The notes below the pieces were generated by a model that was given only the letters and a program-made list of their open reading frames with translations, was not told where the DNA came from and made no database searches. This document shows, piece by piece, positions 1 through 8,095 of a stretch of 56,974 nucleotides of DNA (the stretch's first letter is position 1; each line of letters begins with the position of its first letter). Origin of the DNA: Actinomycetota bacterium (lineage in GTDB: Bacteria; Actinomycetota; Thermoleophilia; Gaiellales; F1-60-MAGs149); NCBI GenBank assembly GCA_016870485.1, contig VGBM01000010.1, forward strand, positions 1-56,974, given 5' to 3'. Made by a program: the position numbers and the translations under genes.

Positions 1-162
1 ATCACTCGATAACGCCACCGACCAGCCCGAGGAGTCGCCTGCAGCTTCGCCATCAATGTCGGTGCCGCGTTGGGTGGTTGTCAATCCACCCCATGTCGCG
101 CTCGCGCCCACCAAAGCGATCGCAAAGACCCCGAGCATCACAACAAATCCGGTCCGCCGCAC
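1..162 (-). CDS. Exported protein of unknown function, N-terminus only (partial)
   Basis: The minus strand stays open from a GTG at 162 to the window edge (54 codons). It encodes a short basic start (VRRTG), a hydrophobic stretch at about residues 6-22 (FVVMLGVFAIALVGASA) and then a polar Thr/Gln/Asp-rich segment, which is the layout of a signal peptide or N-terminal anchor. The start is backed by a TAGGGT hexamer exactly 6 nt upstream, the spacing seen before many genes here, so the mRNA is probably leaderless. GC is lower here (about 58% over 121-180) than in the rest of the window. The body of the protein lies outside the window, so no function can be given. Confidence 0.5.
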   Translation of the reverse strand, partial: MRRTGFVVMLGVFAIALVGASATWGGLTTTQRGTDIDGEAAGDSSGWSVALSSD

Positions 163-168
163 GACGAC

Positions 169-174
169 ACCCTA
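169..174 (-). promoter_or_regulatory. -10 box (TAGGGT) of the partial exported gene
   Basis: TAGGGT on the minus strand lies 6 nt from the GTG at 162. The TAnnnT pattern and the spacing match the other leaderless-type promoters in the window. No -35 element is evident. Confidence 0.45.
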
Positions 175-437
175 AAAGACTACGCCTCGTTTGTCACGCC
201 CAAACAGTCTCGTTGGTGTGCGAAGAGTAAGCGGGGCGTCTTTATAGAGGTGGTCGAGCCCGGCAAACGGGGCATGGGGTCCGGAAACACGTTCCGCGCC
301 TGTCCAGACGCGCTACTTAGCGCCTAGGAGCCTGCCGCTGGCACGCCGTCGAGGACCAACAGGCCACATGGGATCCTCTGGATAGTAATTTGGATAGTAA
401 TCGTGGACCGTAATCCGCATCAGCCGGATGCACCCGT
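175..437. other. Intergenic stretch with a 12-bp tandem repeat
   Basis: I found no convincing gene here. Base composition is less GC-rich than elsewhere. The 11-mer TGGATAGTAAT occurs twice with a 12-bp period (379-389 and 391-401), next to the 3' end of the peptidase C26 gene. Its role is unknown. No intrinsic terminator with a T-tract is visible. Confidence 0.4.
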
Positions 438-1181
438 TCAGCGAGATTCGGCTCTAATCCTCGCAGAAGCAACAAGGTCCACGAACGGTCCGAGCCACCG
501 AGAATCCCTGCGCCACATGAACTCGTTGTGCCACTGGAGGCCCACGGCGAAGGGCGCGTCGGGCGCGCTCTCGGTGGCCTCGACCACCCCGTCCTCGGCC
601 ACCGCGACGGGGCGGAGCCGCTCCCCGGTGCGGGCGACCGCCTGGTGGTGGAACGAGTTGATCAGAGGCTCGCCGTCGCCGACCCAGGCGGCGAGGCGGC
701 TGCCCGGCTCGACGGCCATCGCGTGCCAGTGGTCGCCGGGCTCGGCGTCGGCGAGCGTCTTCCAGTCGACCATGTGGGTGCCCGAGCCCTCGACCTGGGA
801 CGGCACGTCCTGCACGAGTGCGCCGCCGTCGGCCACGGCCAGCACCTGACTGCCGCGGCAGATGCCGAGGATCGGGACGCCCTGCTCGAGGGCGGCGCGG
901 GCCAGCGCGATCTCGAAGGCGTCGTGCTCCGGCGTGACCGTGTTCACGGTCGGGTGGCGCTGCTCGCCGTAGTGGGCGGGGTCGACGTCCTCCCCGCCCG
1001 ACAGGAGCACCCCGTCGAGGTCCGCGAGGAGCTCGGGCACGGCGTCCGGCGGGGTGTCGCGCGGCAGCGCGATCACGATTGCGCCGGCCTCCACGAGGGG
1101 CTCGCGCATGTTGCGCTCGACCTGGAGCAGCATCGGGTCGTCGAGCTCGAGCGTCATGCCGATACGGGGGCGGCGGGCCAT
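438..1181 (-). CDS. Peptidase C26 / gamma-glutamyl-GABA hydrolase-like class I glutamine amidotransferase
   Basis: This 247-aa protein matches the length and fold of the PuuD/GATase1-like family, which hydrolyses gamma-glutamyl amide bonds, for example gamma-glutamyl-GABA in putrescine catabolism. The nucleophile is Cys108 in GICRGSQ, and the triad is completed by His218 and Glu220 in QWHNE (usually QWHPE). The oxyanion-region signature SGGEDVDP is at 61-68. The ATG at 1181 is chosen because TAGCGT lies 6 nt upstream. It stands alone, with a broken MMPL gene behind it on the other strand, so the neighbours say nothing about substrate. A polyamine importer lies elsewhere in the window, but a link is speculative. 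Confidence 0.85.
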   Translation of the reverse strand: MARRPRIGMTLELDDPMLLQVERNMREPLVEAGAIVIALPRDTPPDAVPELLADLDGVLLSGGEDVDPAHYGEQRHPTVNTVTPEHDAFEIALARAALEQGVPILGICRGSQVLAVADGGALVQDVPSQVEGSGTHMVDWKTLADAEPGDHWHAMAVEPGSRLAAWVGDGEPLINSFHHQAVARTGERLRPVAVAEDGVVEATESAPDAPFAVGLQWHNEFMWRRDSRWLGPFVDLVASARIRAESR

Positions 1182-1187
1182 TGCGGC

Positions 1188-1193
1188 ACGCTA
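1188..1193 (-). promoter_or_regulatory. -10 box (TAGCGT) of the peptidase C26 gene
   Basis: TAGCGT on the minus strand lies 6 nt from the ATG at 1181. This predicts a transcript starting at or next to the start codon. Confidence 0.5.
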
Positions 1194-1329
1194 CCGCACC
1201 CGCCGGGTGGGGGGCAGCCCGTCAATCGCCACCAGCGTGCGGCGGATCGGTCACCCTTCCCGGGTTGCCGCCCGCCGCCGTGCGGAGGCTGGCGCACCGC
1301 CTGCATACCGTCCGCCTCCGCCTCCCCGT

Positions 1330-2230
1330 TCGGAGGCGCCCTCAGCGCGCTGACCGGTTCGATCGCCCGCCACCCGTGACGCGCCATCGGCATCTCGATC
1401 CTCCCGATCGCCGCGACCATCGTCGGCTCGCAGACCCTCGGCGGCGAGCTGCGGAACAGCTTCTCGACCCCCGACTCGGACGCGCAGCGGGCGGGCGACC
1501 TGCTCGAGGAGCGCTTCCCCGCGCGGATGGGCGACTCGGCGACGGTCGTGTTCCGGGCCGAGGACGGGCTCGGCGCCGCCGACGCGAAGGCCGCGGTCGC
1601 CGCGGCGCTGAAGGCCGCCGCGGGCTCGCCGCACATCGTGGGCACGGACGATCCCTTCACGGGGGAGAGCGGTCAGATCTCCGAGGACGGCACCGTGGCC
1701 TACGCGGACGTCCAGTTCGACCGGCAGGGCTTGACCCTGCCCGCCCGTACGATCGACGTCTTCAAGGAGGACGTGCGGGGCGCCGTCGCCGGCACGCCCG
1801 TCCAGGTCGCGTTCACCGGCAACGCTGTCCAGGAGCCGCCGGAGCAGGGCGCCTCCGTGGCGCTCGGCCGGCTCGCCGCCGTGATCGTGCTCCTGATCGC
1901 GGTCGACACGAAGGGCGATCCGGCGGCCGCCGACAAGGTGCAGCAGGCCGTCGCGGCCGCCGACGGCGTCGCCGTGATCGCGCGCGTCATCGTCGCCGCC
2001 GCGATCATCATGAGCGCCGTCTTCCTCGCCTTCCTGACGGGCGTCGACCGCACCATCGAGGAGTTCGGCCTCGCGCTCGGCCTCGCATCGCGCTCGACGC
2101 GTTCGTCGTGCGCCTCACGCTCGTGCCCGCCCTGATGCACCTGCTCGACGGTCGCGCCTGATGGATCCCGCGCTGGCTCGACCGCCTGCTGCCGCGGCTC
2201 ACGATCGAGCCGCCCGAGCCGCGCGGCTGA
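1330..2230 (+). pseudogene. Decayed MMPL/RND-family transporter
   Basis: Translation in pieces gives the hallmarks of an actinobacterial MMPL exporter, but not as one frame. The N-terminal ...LTGSIARHP is followed by an in-frame TGA (1377-1379) and then resumes RAIGISILPIAATIVG. A porter domain follows (GDSATVVFRAEDG, GQISEDGTVAYADVQF). After LAAVIVLLIA (near 1903) the sequence jumps to a second-porter-like stretch (KGDPAAADKVQQAV), so a large central block is missing. The C-terminal helix region RVIVAAAIIMSAVFLAF is intact. A frameshift near 2085 moves ALDAFVVRLTLVPALMHLL to another frame, and a TGA at 2159-2161 replaces one Trp of the usual WW-IPRWLDRLLP tail. Intact relatives are normally over 650 residues; under 300 codons remain here. 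The 3' end abuts terC. Confidence 0.75.
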
Positions 2231-3163
2231 TCAGCCCTCGGCCGCGGCGGCCGTCTGGCGGTTCTTGCGCACCGACGCGACGATCCCGATCGCGAGGATC
2301 ACCAGCACCACGGCGAGGCTGAGCGGCGCCGGCATGTGGAACCAGTGGCTGATGATCATCTTGAAGCCGACCCAGCCGAGCACGATCGCGAGCGTCGGCT
2401 GCAGGTAGACGAAGCGCTCGAGCGAGGTGGCGATCGCGAAGTAGAGCGTGCGCAGGCCGAGCAGCGCGAAGGCGTTGGCGGCGAGCACGATGAACGGGTC
2501 GTCGGTCACGGCGTAGATCGCGGGCACCGAGTCGACCGCGAACATCAGGTCGAAGAAGGCCAGGGCCAGGAGCGCGATGAAGAGCGGCGTCACGAAGCGG
2601 CGGCCGTCCTGCCGCACCACTAGGCGCTGCGCGTGGTAGCCGTCGGTGACCGGGAAGCCGCGGCGCAGGAGGGTCAGGATGCGGCTGTCCTCGGGGTGCC
2701 CCGTGGTGTCGGTGTGGCGGGCCATGCGGATGCCCGTCACGATCAGGAACACGCCGAACACGAACGGCATCCACCAGAAGGCCTCGAGCAGGGCGGCGCC
2801 GACCGCGATCAGGATGCCGCGCAGCAGGATCGCGAGGATCACGCCCCAGAAGAGCGCGCGGTAGCGCAGCTCCGGCGGAACCGCCAACGCCGCGAAGAGG
2901 ATCGCGAACACGGCGACGTTGTCGACGGAGAGGCTGTACTCGATCAGGTAGCCGGTGAAGAACTCCGTGCCGATGGTGGGGCCGAGGAACAGCCAGATCG
3001 CCACGCCGAAGCCGAGGCCGAGCGCGCCCCAGATGCCCGTCCAGATGACCGCCTCGCGCGTCGGGATCGGCTCGTTCGCCCGGTGGAACACGAACAGGTC
3101 GAGCACCAGGGCCGTGAGGACCACGACGGGCAGGGCGATCCAGAGAAGGGTGGCGGCGCCCAT
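2231..3163 (-). CDS. TerC/Alx-family integral membrane protein
   Basis: This is a 310-aa polytopic protein with 8-9 hydrophobic segments. TerC hallmarks are visible: LSVDNVAVFAILFAAL (about 77-93) and FFDLMFAVDSVPAIYAV (about 203-219), whose acidic residues sit in membrane helices in this family. Members are linked to tellurite resistance and to Mn2+ efflux or metal loading of exported enzymes. It is the last gene of a minus-strand series after the M42, cyclophilin and small-protein genes, 62 bp behind the last of them. No yybP-ykoY riboswitch was recognised upstream, though a perfect inverted repeat lies there. Its TGA abuts the stop of the MMPL pseudogene (TGATCA). Confidence 0.9.
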   Translation of the reverse strand: MGAATLLWIALPVVVLTALVLDLFVFHRANEPIPTREAVIWTGIWGALGLGFGVAIWLFLGPTIGTEFFTGYLIEYSLSVDNVAVFAILFAALAVPPELRYRALFWGVILAILLRGILIAVGAALLEAFWWMPFVFGVFLIVTGIRMARHTDTTGHPEDSRILTLLRRGFPVTDGYHAQRLVVRQDGRRFVTPLFIALLALAFFDLMFAVDSVPAIYAVTDDPFIVLAANAFALLGLRTLYFAIATSLERFVYLQPTLAIVLGWVGFKMIISHWFHMPAPLSLAVVLVILAIGIVASVRKNRQTAAAAEG

Positions 3164-3177
3164 CGCGGCGTATCGTC

Positions 3178-3195
3178 ACGGACCGTGCGGTCCGT
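3178..3195. repeat. Inverted repeat in the leader of terC
   Basis: Eight-base arms ACGGACCG and CGGTCCGT flank a TG centre, 15 bp upstream of terC. Two overlapping TTCCGGA units follow at about 3202-3215. There is no T-tract, so an operator or RNA hairpin in the terC leader fits better than an intrinsic terminator. Confidence 0.4.
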
Positions 3196-3225
3196 GCGGT
3201 ATTCCGGATTCCGGAAAGGTACGGC

Positions 3226-3501
3226 CTACTTCAGGCCCTGGCGCGCCTCGCGCACCAGGGCGACGCACTCGGGGTAGATCACGGTGATGGCGGCCCTGAG
3301 CTGCGCGGCCTGCTCCTCCGGGCTGCCCGTCGGGGTGATCCGCTGGACCGCGGCCGTCGTCATCTGCACCGCGAGGTGGATCGCGTTGTCCGCGAAGGCG
3401 ACGCTCTGGTTCTCCTGCGCCTGCTCGGCGAACTGGCGCATCGCGTTCTGGAGCTCGTCGGGGTCGAACATGCCGCCGAAGCCGAAGGGGTTCTCTGCCA
3501 T
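3226..3501 (-). CDS. Small conserved-type protein of unknown function (91 aa)
   Basis: The 91-residue soluble protein starts MAENPFGFGGMFDPDELQ and is mostly predicted helix (DELQNAMRQFAEQAQ; EEQAAQLRAAITVIYPECVALVREA). There is no membrane segment and no recognised catalytic motif. The start is 9 bp after the cyclophilin stop, but a TAGGAT box overlapping that stop lies 6 nt from the ATG, so it may also have its own leaderless transcript. Gly-Phe-rich starts followed by helices occur in small scaffold-like proteins of this phylum, but I do not recognise a family. Confidence 0.6.
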   Translation of the reverse strand: MAENPFGFGGMFDPDELQNAMRQFAEQAQENQSVAFADNAIHLAVQMTTAAVQRITPTGSPEEQAAQLRAAITVIYPECVALVREARQGLK

Positions 3502-3507
3502 GACCGG

Positions 3508-3513
3508 ATCCTA
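3508..3513 (-). promoter_or_regulatory. -10 box (TAGGAT) overlapping the cyclophilin stop codon
   Basis: TAGGAT on the minus strand lies 6 nt from the ATG at 3501. It shares three bases with the TAG stop of the upstream gene, so it would be an internal promoter of the unit. Confidence 0.45.
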
Positions 3514-4242
3514 CCCGCCCTCGCTGAGGCGCGCGGTCCAGATCCAGACGGGCTCGACCGGCGGGCCGTCGTCGATCCCGAGCGCGTCGATCCGGCGGAG
3601 GGCTTCGGCGGAGGCCTCGTCGACGACGTGGCCGACGACGGCGTAGAGCGGCTCGAGCTGGGCGGCGCCCGACTCGGTCGAGACGATGAAGAACTGCGAG
3701 CCGGCCTCGCCGGGCGGCTCGTTGCCGGCCTTGGCCATCGCGACGTCACCGTTGCGGAACGTGAAGTTGCCGGGCGGCGTCGAGTTGACGGTGAACCCGG
3801 GCCCGCCGACGCCGGTGCCCTCGGGGTCGCCGCCCTGGATCACGAAGCCCGGCACCACGCGGTGGAACGTGAGGCCGTCGTAGAAGCCGGCCCGGGCCAG
3901 CGCGGCGAAGGCGGCGGTGGCGTCGCCGCCGAGGTCGGGGTCGAGTTCGATCCGGATCTCGCCGCACGACGTGGCCATCGTCACCGCCCACGGGCCGACG
4001 CCGGTCAGGGGCGACGGGGGCGGCTCCGCGAACGTCGGGCGCGGCGCGTCGGCGGTCGGCGGCCGCTGGTGGTTGCAGCCGTCCCGGCCCGGCTCCAGCG
4101 CGGGGGCCGTCGCGGTGGCCTCCGGCGGGACGGGCACGGTCGAGACGGTCTCCTCGCCCCCGCGCAGGTCGTTCAGCGCGCCGCAGCCCGCGGACCCGAG
4201 GGCGAGGGCGACGAGGAGGGCGGCGCCGGCCGCCCGCCTCAC
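3511..4242 (-). CDS. Cyclophilin-type peptidyl-prolyl isomerase, predicted lipoprotein
   Basis: The 243-aa protein begins VRRAAGAALLVALALGSAGC, a lipoprotein signal with Cys20 as the likely lipidated residue. A low-complexity linker (about 30-85) leads to a cyclophilin domain at about 88-240. FHRVVPGFVIQGGDP carries the catalytic Arg, and GSQFFIVS matches the conserved SQFFI strand. It would fold proline-containing proteins outside the membrane. The GTG start overlaps the stop of the M42 peptidase gene by 4 bp (GTGA), so translation is probably coupled. The same frame stays open upstream, but that extension is only antisense-like sequence within the peptidase gene and lacks a signal peptide at its start. 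Confidence 0.88.
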   Translation of the reverse strand: MRRAAGAALLVALALGSAGCGALNDLRGGEETVSTVPVPPEATATAPALEPGRDGCNHQRPPTADAPRPTFAEPPPSPLTGVGPWAVTMATSCGEIRIELDPDLGGDATAAFAALARAGFYDGLTFHRVVPGFVIQGGDPEGTGVGGPGFTVNSTPPGNFTFRNGDVAMAKAGNEPPGEAGSQFFIVSTESGAAQLEPLYAVVGHVVDEASAEALRRIDALGIDDGPPVEPVWIWTARLSEGG

Positions 4243-5294
4243 GCGAGGGTCTCCGGTGTCGCCTGGAGGCACCAGGCGCCGAGGAGGCGCGCGGCCCCCT
4301 CGACGTCCGCGAGGTCGCAGACCTCGGCGGGCGAGTGCATGTGGCGCAGCGGCAGGCCGATCAGCGCGGCGCGCAGGTGGCGCACCGCGTCGAGGGCGTT
4401 GTCGACGTCCGTGTGCGTGGAGCCGCCGCCCGGCATGGCCTCGACGCCGTGCGCGATGCCCTCCGCGGCGGCGACGGACGCGAGCGACTCGAACAGGCCC
4501 TCGTCGAGGCCGAGCCCGCGCGTCAGGACGGGCCCGCTGCCGAGGGCCTGCGGGCCGGTGTCGCCCTTGTCGACCATCGGCACGTCGGCCGCATGGGTGA
4601 CGTCGATGACGATCGCGGCGTCGGGCCGCACGTGGTCCGTGACGAGGCGCGCGCCATCGCCGAGGGTCTCCTCGAGCACGCAGCCCGTGGCCGCGACCCG
4701 CACCCGCGGCGCGCCCGCGGCGGCGATGCGCAGCGCCTCGAGGGCGACCCACGCGCCGAGGCGGTCGTCGAGAGCGCGGGACGTGAGGCGGCTGCCGGCC
4801 AGGCGCGTCGGCTCATGGCCGACGATCGCGTCGTCGCCGATCCGGACCAGGCTGCGGGCGTGGTCGCCGTCCGTCGCGCCGATGTCGATCCAGAGCTGCT
4901 TCATCTCCGTGCCGGAGGTGCGCTCGTCGCCCTTCTGGAGGTGGATCGGCACGCTGCCGAGGACGCCCGGGAGGTCGCCGCCCTGCGTCCGCACCCGCAC
5001 GGGCTGGCCGACGAGGACGCGGGGGTCCCAGCCGCCGAGTCCGCGGACGCGCAGGACGCCCGAGTCCTCGATGTGCGTGACGATCAGCCCGATCTGGTCG
5101 ATGTGCCCGAGCAGGAGCACCGCCGGGGCGTCGGCCGGGCCGACCGTGGCAATCGCGCTGCCCATCCGGTCGCGCTCCACCGTCGCGAACTCGCCGGCCA
5201 GCTCGGCCCACAGGTCGGCCGCCTCGCGCTCGCGGCTCGAGGGCCCGTGCGCGCGCAGCAGGCGCTCGAGCCGGTCGTAGGCGGCGTCGTCCAT
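4239..5294 (-). CDS. M42-family metallopeptidase (glutamyl aminopeptidase/endoglucanase M type)
   Basis: The 351-residue protein carries the dinuclear metal site of M42/TET aminopeptidases: His64 and Asp66 (LLGHIDQIGL), Asp176 (SRALDDRLGAW), the catalytic Glu208 and metal Glu209 (CVLEETLG), Asp231 (IVIDVTHA) and a late His in GGSTHTDVDNA. These cytosolic enzymes trim peptides from the N-terminus. The ATG at 5294 is preferred because TAGCGT sits 8 nt upstream; an in-frame ATG at 5312 would lie inside the divergent promoter. The gene heads the unit M42, cyclophilin, small protein, terC. Confidence 0.9.
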   Translation of the reverse strand: MDDAAYDRLERLLRAHGPSSREREAADLWAELAGEFATVERDRMGSAIATVGPADAPAVLLLGHIDQIGLIVTHIEDSGVLRVRGLGGWDPRVLVGQPVRVRTQGGDLPGVLGSVPIHLQKGDERTSGTEMKQLWIDIGATDGDHARSLVRIGDDAIVGHEPTRLAGSRLTSRALDDRLGAWVALEALRIAAAGAPRVRVAATGCVLEETLGDGARLVTDHVRPDAAIVIDVTHAADVPMVDKGDTGPQALGSGPVLTRGLGLDEGLFESLASVAAAEGIAHGVEAMPGGGSTHTDVDNALDAVRHLRAALIGLPLRHMHSPAEVCDLADVEGAARLLGAWCLQATPETLA

Positions 5295-5302
5295 CGGGGC
5301 AG

Positions 5303-5312
5303 ACGCTAGCAT
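5303..5312. promoter_or_regulatory. Overlapping divergent -10 boxes of the M42 and fabF genes
   Basis: TAGCGT on minus (5308-5303) and TAGCAT on plus (5307-5312) share the self-complementary TA at 5307-5308. They lie 8 nt from the M42 ATG (5294) and 6 nt from the fabF ATG (5319). Only 24 bp separates the two start codons, so both messages should be leaderless. Confidence 0.55.
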
Positions 5313-5318
5313 CACCGC

Positions 5319-6581
5319 ATGGCCGGGAATGGAGACGCGTCCGGCGCCGCACGTGTCGTCATCACCGGGATGGGCATCATGTCGCCCGTCGGCCTCGGCC
5401 GGGAGGCGTCCTGGGCGAACCTGCTCGACGGCATGTCCGGCGTCGCGCCGATCCAGGGCTTCGACCCGGAGCGCATCGAGGTCAAGCTCGCCGCGGAGAT
5501 GAAGGGCTTCGACCCGGAGGCCGTCGTCGAGAAGCGCGAGGCCCGCAAGATGGACCGCTGCAGCATCACGGCGATCGCGGCCGCCCGCGAGGCCTGGGCC
5601 CAGAGCGGGCTCGCCGTCGACGACCCGGAGGCCGTCGGCGTCGTGATCGGCTCGGCCTTCGGCGGCGCCGCCACGATCCAGGCCGGCATGCAGACGATGT
5701 TCGAGAAGGGGCCGGGCCGGATCGGCCCGCACCTGCACGGCGCGATGCTCGTCGACACGCCCGGCTTCGAGGTCGCGCACGACCTCGGGGTGATCGGCCC
5801 CAATTTCTCCGTCACGAGCGCCTGCGCGAGCGGCGCGCACGCGGTCGGCGTGGCCTCCGACCTGGTCCGCCACGGCGAGGCCGACGTCGTCCTCGCCGGC
5901 GGCGTCGACACCCTCATCACCGAGTACATCATGGGCGGCTTCTGCACCATGAAGGTGCTCGGGTCGCCGCTGGAGGGCCGCGGCTCGGAGACGGCGTCGC
6001 GCCCGTTCGACCTGACCCGCGACGGCTTCGTGCTCGGCGAGGGCGCGACCGTGATGGTGCTCGAGCGCGAGGCCGACGCCCACGCCCGCGGCGCCGAGAT
6101 CATCGCGGAGGTCGTGACGTGGTCGGCGACGAACGACGCCTTCCACATCGCCGCGCCGCGCGAGGACTGCGTCGGCATCGAGCGGATGTTCCGAACGCTC
6201 CTGCGCAAAGGCAGCCTCGCCACCGCGGACGTCGGCTACATCAACCCGCACGGCACGGGCACGCAGGCCAACGACCGCCTCGAGACCGCCACGATCCGCA
6301 GCGTCTTCGGCGACGCGGCGGACGGCATCGCCGTCTCGTCCACGAAGTCGATGACCGGCCACCAGATGGGCGCCGCCGGCGCCTTCGAGGTCGCCGTCGC
6401 GGCGCTCGCGGTGCGCGACCGCGTCGTGCCGCCCACGATCAACCTCGAGACCCCCGACCCCGCCTGCGACCTCGACTATGTGCCGGAGGGGCGGCGCGAG
6501 CTGCCCGCGCTGGAGACGGCCGTGTCGTGCTCCATCGGCCTCGGCGGCCACAACGGCGCCGTCGCGCTGCGCCGCGTCTGA
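5319..6581 (+). CDS. fabF: Beta-ketoacyl-ACP synthase II (FabF-type)
   Basis: The 420-aa condensing enzyme elongates acyl-ACP with malonyl-ACP in fatty acid synthesis. The Cys-His-His triad is complete: Cys169 in TSACASGAH, His311 in NPHGTGT and His348 in STKSMTGHQMGAAGA, with the supporting Lys343. Length and motif spacing fit KAS II rather than a modular polyketide synthase. The ATG at 5319 is set by TAGCAT 6 nt upstream. It is a single-gene unit divergent from the peptidase and convergent with the sugar transferase, with stop codons abutting as TGATCA. No acpP, fabD or fabG is adjacent, so it may not belong to the main fab cluster, and a role in a special acyl chain is possible. Confidence 0.93.
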   Translation: MAGNGDASGAARVVITGMGIMSPVGLGREASWANLLDGMSGVAPIQGFDPERIEVKLAAEMKGFDPEAVVEKREARKMDRCSITAIAAAREAWAQSGLAVDDPEAVGVVIGSAFGGAATIQAGMQTMFEKGPGRIGPHLHGAMLVDTPGFEVAHDLGVIGPNFSVTSACASGAHAVGVASDLVRHGEADVVLAGGVDTLITEYIMGGFCTMKVLGSPLEGRGSETASRPFDLTRDGFVLGEGATVMVLEREADAHARGAEIIAEVVTWSATNDAFHIAAPREDCVGIERMFRTLLRKGSLATADVGYINPHGTGTQANDRLETATIRSVFGDAADGIAVSSTKSMTGHQMGAAGAFEVAVAALAVRDRVVPPTINLETPDPACDLDYVPEGRRELPALETAVSCSIGLGGHNGAVALRRV

Positions 6582-8054
6582 TCAGTACGCGCCGCGGCCG
6601 CGCAGGATCGCGAGCGGCGTGCGGGCGATGATCGCGATGTCCATCCAGATGGACCAGGACTCGAGGTAGAAGAAGTCGAGCCGGACGAGGGTGTCGAAGC
6701 CGAGGTTCGAGCGGCCCGACACCTGCCACAGGCCGGTGATGCCCGGCAGCACGCTGTAGCGGCGGCGGTGCCACGGCTCGAGCAGCTGGTAGTCGCGCAT
6801 CGGCAGGGGCCGTGGGCCGACGAGGCTCATCTCGCCCTTGAGCACGTTGACCAGCTGGGGCAGTTCGTCGATCGAGAAGCGCCGCAGGACGCGGCCGACG
6901 GGCGTGATGCGCGGGTCGTTGCGGATCTTGAAGAGCGCGCCGTCCGCCTCGTTCTGGTCCTCGAGCTCGGCCTGGGCCTGGGCGGCGTTCGTGACCATGC
7001 TGCGCAGCTTGAGCATCGCGAAGGTGCGCTCCCCGAGGCCGACGCGCTCGTCGCGGAAGACGATCGGGCCGGGGGAGGTGAGGCGGATCGCCAGCACGCT
7101 GAGGAGGAGCAGCGGGCTGAGCAGCGTCAGGAGCGCGGCGGAGATGACGATGTCGAACGTGCGCTTGACGACCCAGTCCGCGCCCTGGATGGTCGGCGGG
7201 ACGATGTCGAACAGCGGCACCGCGAGGCCGGGCACGTAGTCGGCGTGGTGCGCGAGGACGCCGGCGGCGGTCGGCACGACGCGCAGGCGGATGTGCTGCG
7301 GCCGGCAGGCCTCGAGGGCGATCAGCATCGTCTCGTCGTCGGGCGGGCGAGCCAGGACGACGTCGTGCGGGCTGTGCTCGGCGATGGCGTCGGCGAGGTG
7401 GCCGATGTCGTCGACGTGGGCGACCATCCGCAGGCCCGCGCCGGGCGCCCCGTCGCGCAGGGCGGCCTCCACGCTGCGGGTGGCAGCGGGCTCACCGACG
7501 ACCAGCACGCGGCGCTCCACGCCGACGAGCCGGGCCGTCGAGTCGATCAGGACGTTGAGCGTGCCGCGCAGGAGCGAGATCAGGAGCGTGGAGGCGAGGA
7601 ACGTGTACGGGAAGATCAGGTACGTGGTGAAGCGGTCGTTGTCGGTCGCGATCGAGAAGATCGCGACGACCACCATCGCGAGGAACAGGCCGGCGACGAT
7701 CTTCGCGCCGCCCGGGCGCGTCTCGCGCGGCCGGTAGAGGCCGTTGCGGGCGAAGATCAGGAGCGCGACGAGGAGGACGAACGGGAGCCACGCGCGCTCC
7801 GTCTGCCAGAGCACGTCCAGCATCACCGGGTAGTCGTTGTAGACCCGGTTCAGCGCGAGGTAGGAGAAGATCGCGACGCCGATCGAGGCGGCGTCGATCG
7901 CCACCAGGACCGTGACCTCGACCAGGCGCCCGATCAGGTGGCGCAGGCGGTGCGGCGAGACCCCCGTCTGGGAGCGCGGATCGCGGGCCTCGGCGAGCCC
8001 GCCGGGGGCCTCCGGCGCGGGCGCGCGCGGATCGGTGGGGGGTGGCATGGCCAC
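6582..8054 (-). CDS. Polytopic undecaprenyl-phosphate sugar transferase (WbaP/exopolysaccharide type)
   Basis: The 490-aa protein has a Pro-rich head, about four TM helices at 35-160, a central nucleotide-binding-like region (RRVLVVGEPAAT, about 180-290) and a C-terminal bacterial sugar-transferase domain (about 300-490). The latter shows KRTFDIVISAALL, RDERVGLGERTFAMLKLRSM, RRFSIDELPQLVNVLKGEMS, LVGPRPLPMRDY and PGITGLWQVSGRSN. Such enzymes move a sugar-1-phosphate from a UDP-sugar to undecaprenyl phosphate, the first membrane step of capsule or exopolysaccharide synthesis. The GTG at 8054 is chosen because TAGACT lies 7 nt upstream; an ATG follows two codons later. It is the last gene of the wzz-uxs series. 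Confidence 0.92.
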   Translation of the reverse strand: MAMPPPTDPRAPAPEAPGGLAEARDPRSQTGVSPHRLRHLIGRLVEVTVLVAIDAASIGVAIFSYLALNRVYNDYPVMLDVLWQTERAWLPFVLLVALLIFARNGLYRPRETRPGGAKIVAGLFLAMVVVAIFSIATDNDRFTTYLIFPYTFLASTLLISLLRGTLNVLIDSTARLVGVERRVLVVGEPAATRSVEAALRDGAPGAGLRMVAHVDDIGHLADAIAEHSPHDVVLARPPDDETMLIALEACRPQHIRLRVVPTAAGVLAHHADYVPGLAVPLFDIVPPTIQGADWVVKRTFDIVISAALLTLLSPLLLLSVLAIRLTSPGPIVFRDERVGLGERTFAMLKLRSMVTNAAQAQAELEDQNEADGALFKIRNDPRITPVGRVLRRFSIDELPQLVNVLKGEMSLVGPRPLPMRDYQLLEPWHRRRYSVLPGITGLWQVSGRSNLGFDTLVRLDFFYLESWSIWMDIAIIARTPLAILRGRGAY

Positions 8055-8061
8055 GCCGCTG

Positions 8062-8067
8062 AGTCTA
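8062..8067 (-). promoter_or_regulatory. -10 box (TAGACT) of the sugar transferase gene
   Basis: TAGACT on the minus strand lies 7 nt from the GTG at 8054, in the 58-bp gap after uxs. It supports a separate leaderless promoter and decides the GTG over the internal ATG. Confidence 0.45.
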
Positions 8068-8095
8068 CTGCGGTGAGACGGCAGATCCTGCCCCC

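Noticed and set aside
3164..3225. yybP-ykoY manganese riboswitch before terC
   Set aside because: The gap is only 62 bp and the characteristic paired loops were not found. Only a short dyad is present.
5319..6581. Part of a type II polyketide cluster
   Set aside because: There is a single KAS II with no chain-length factor, ACP or ketoreductase nearby.
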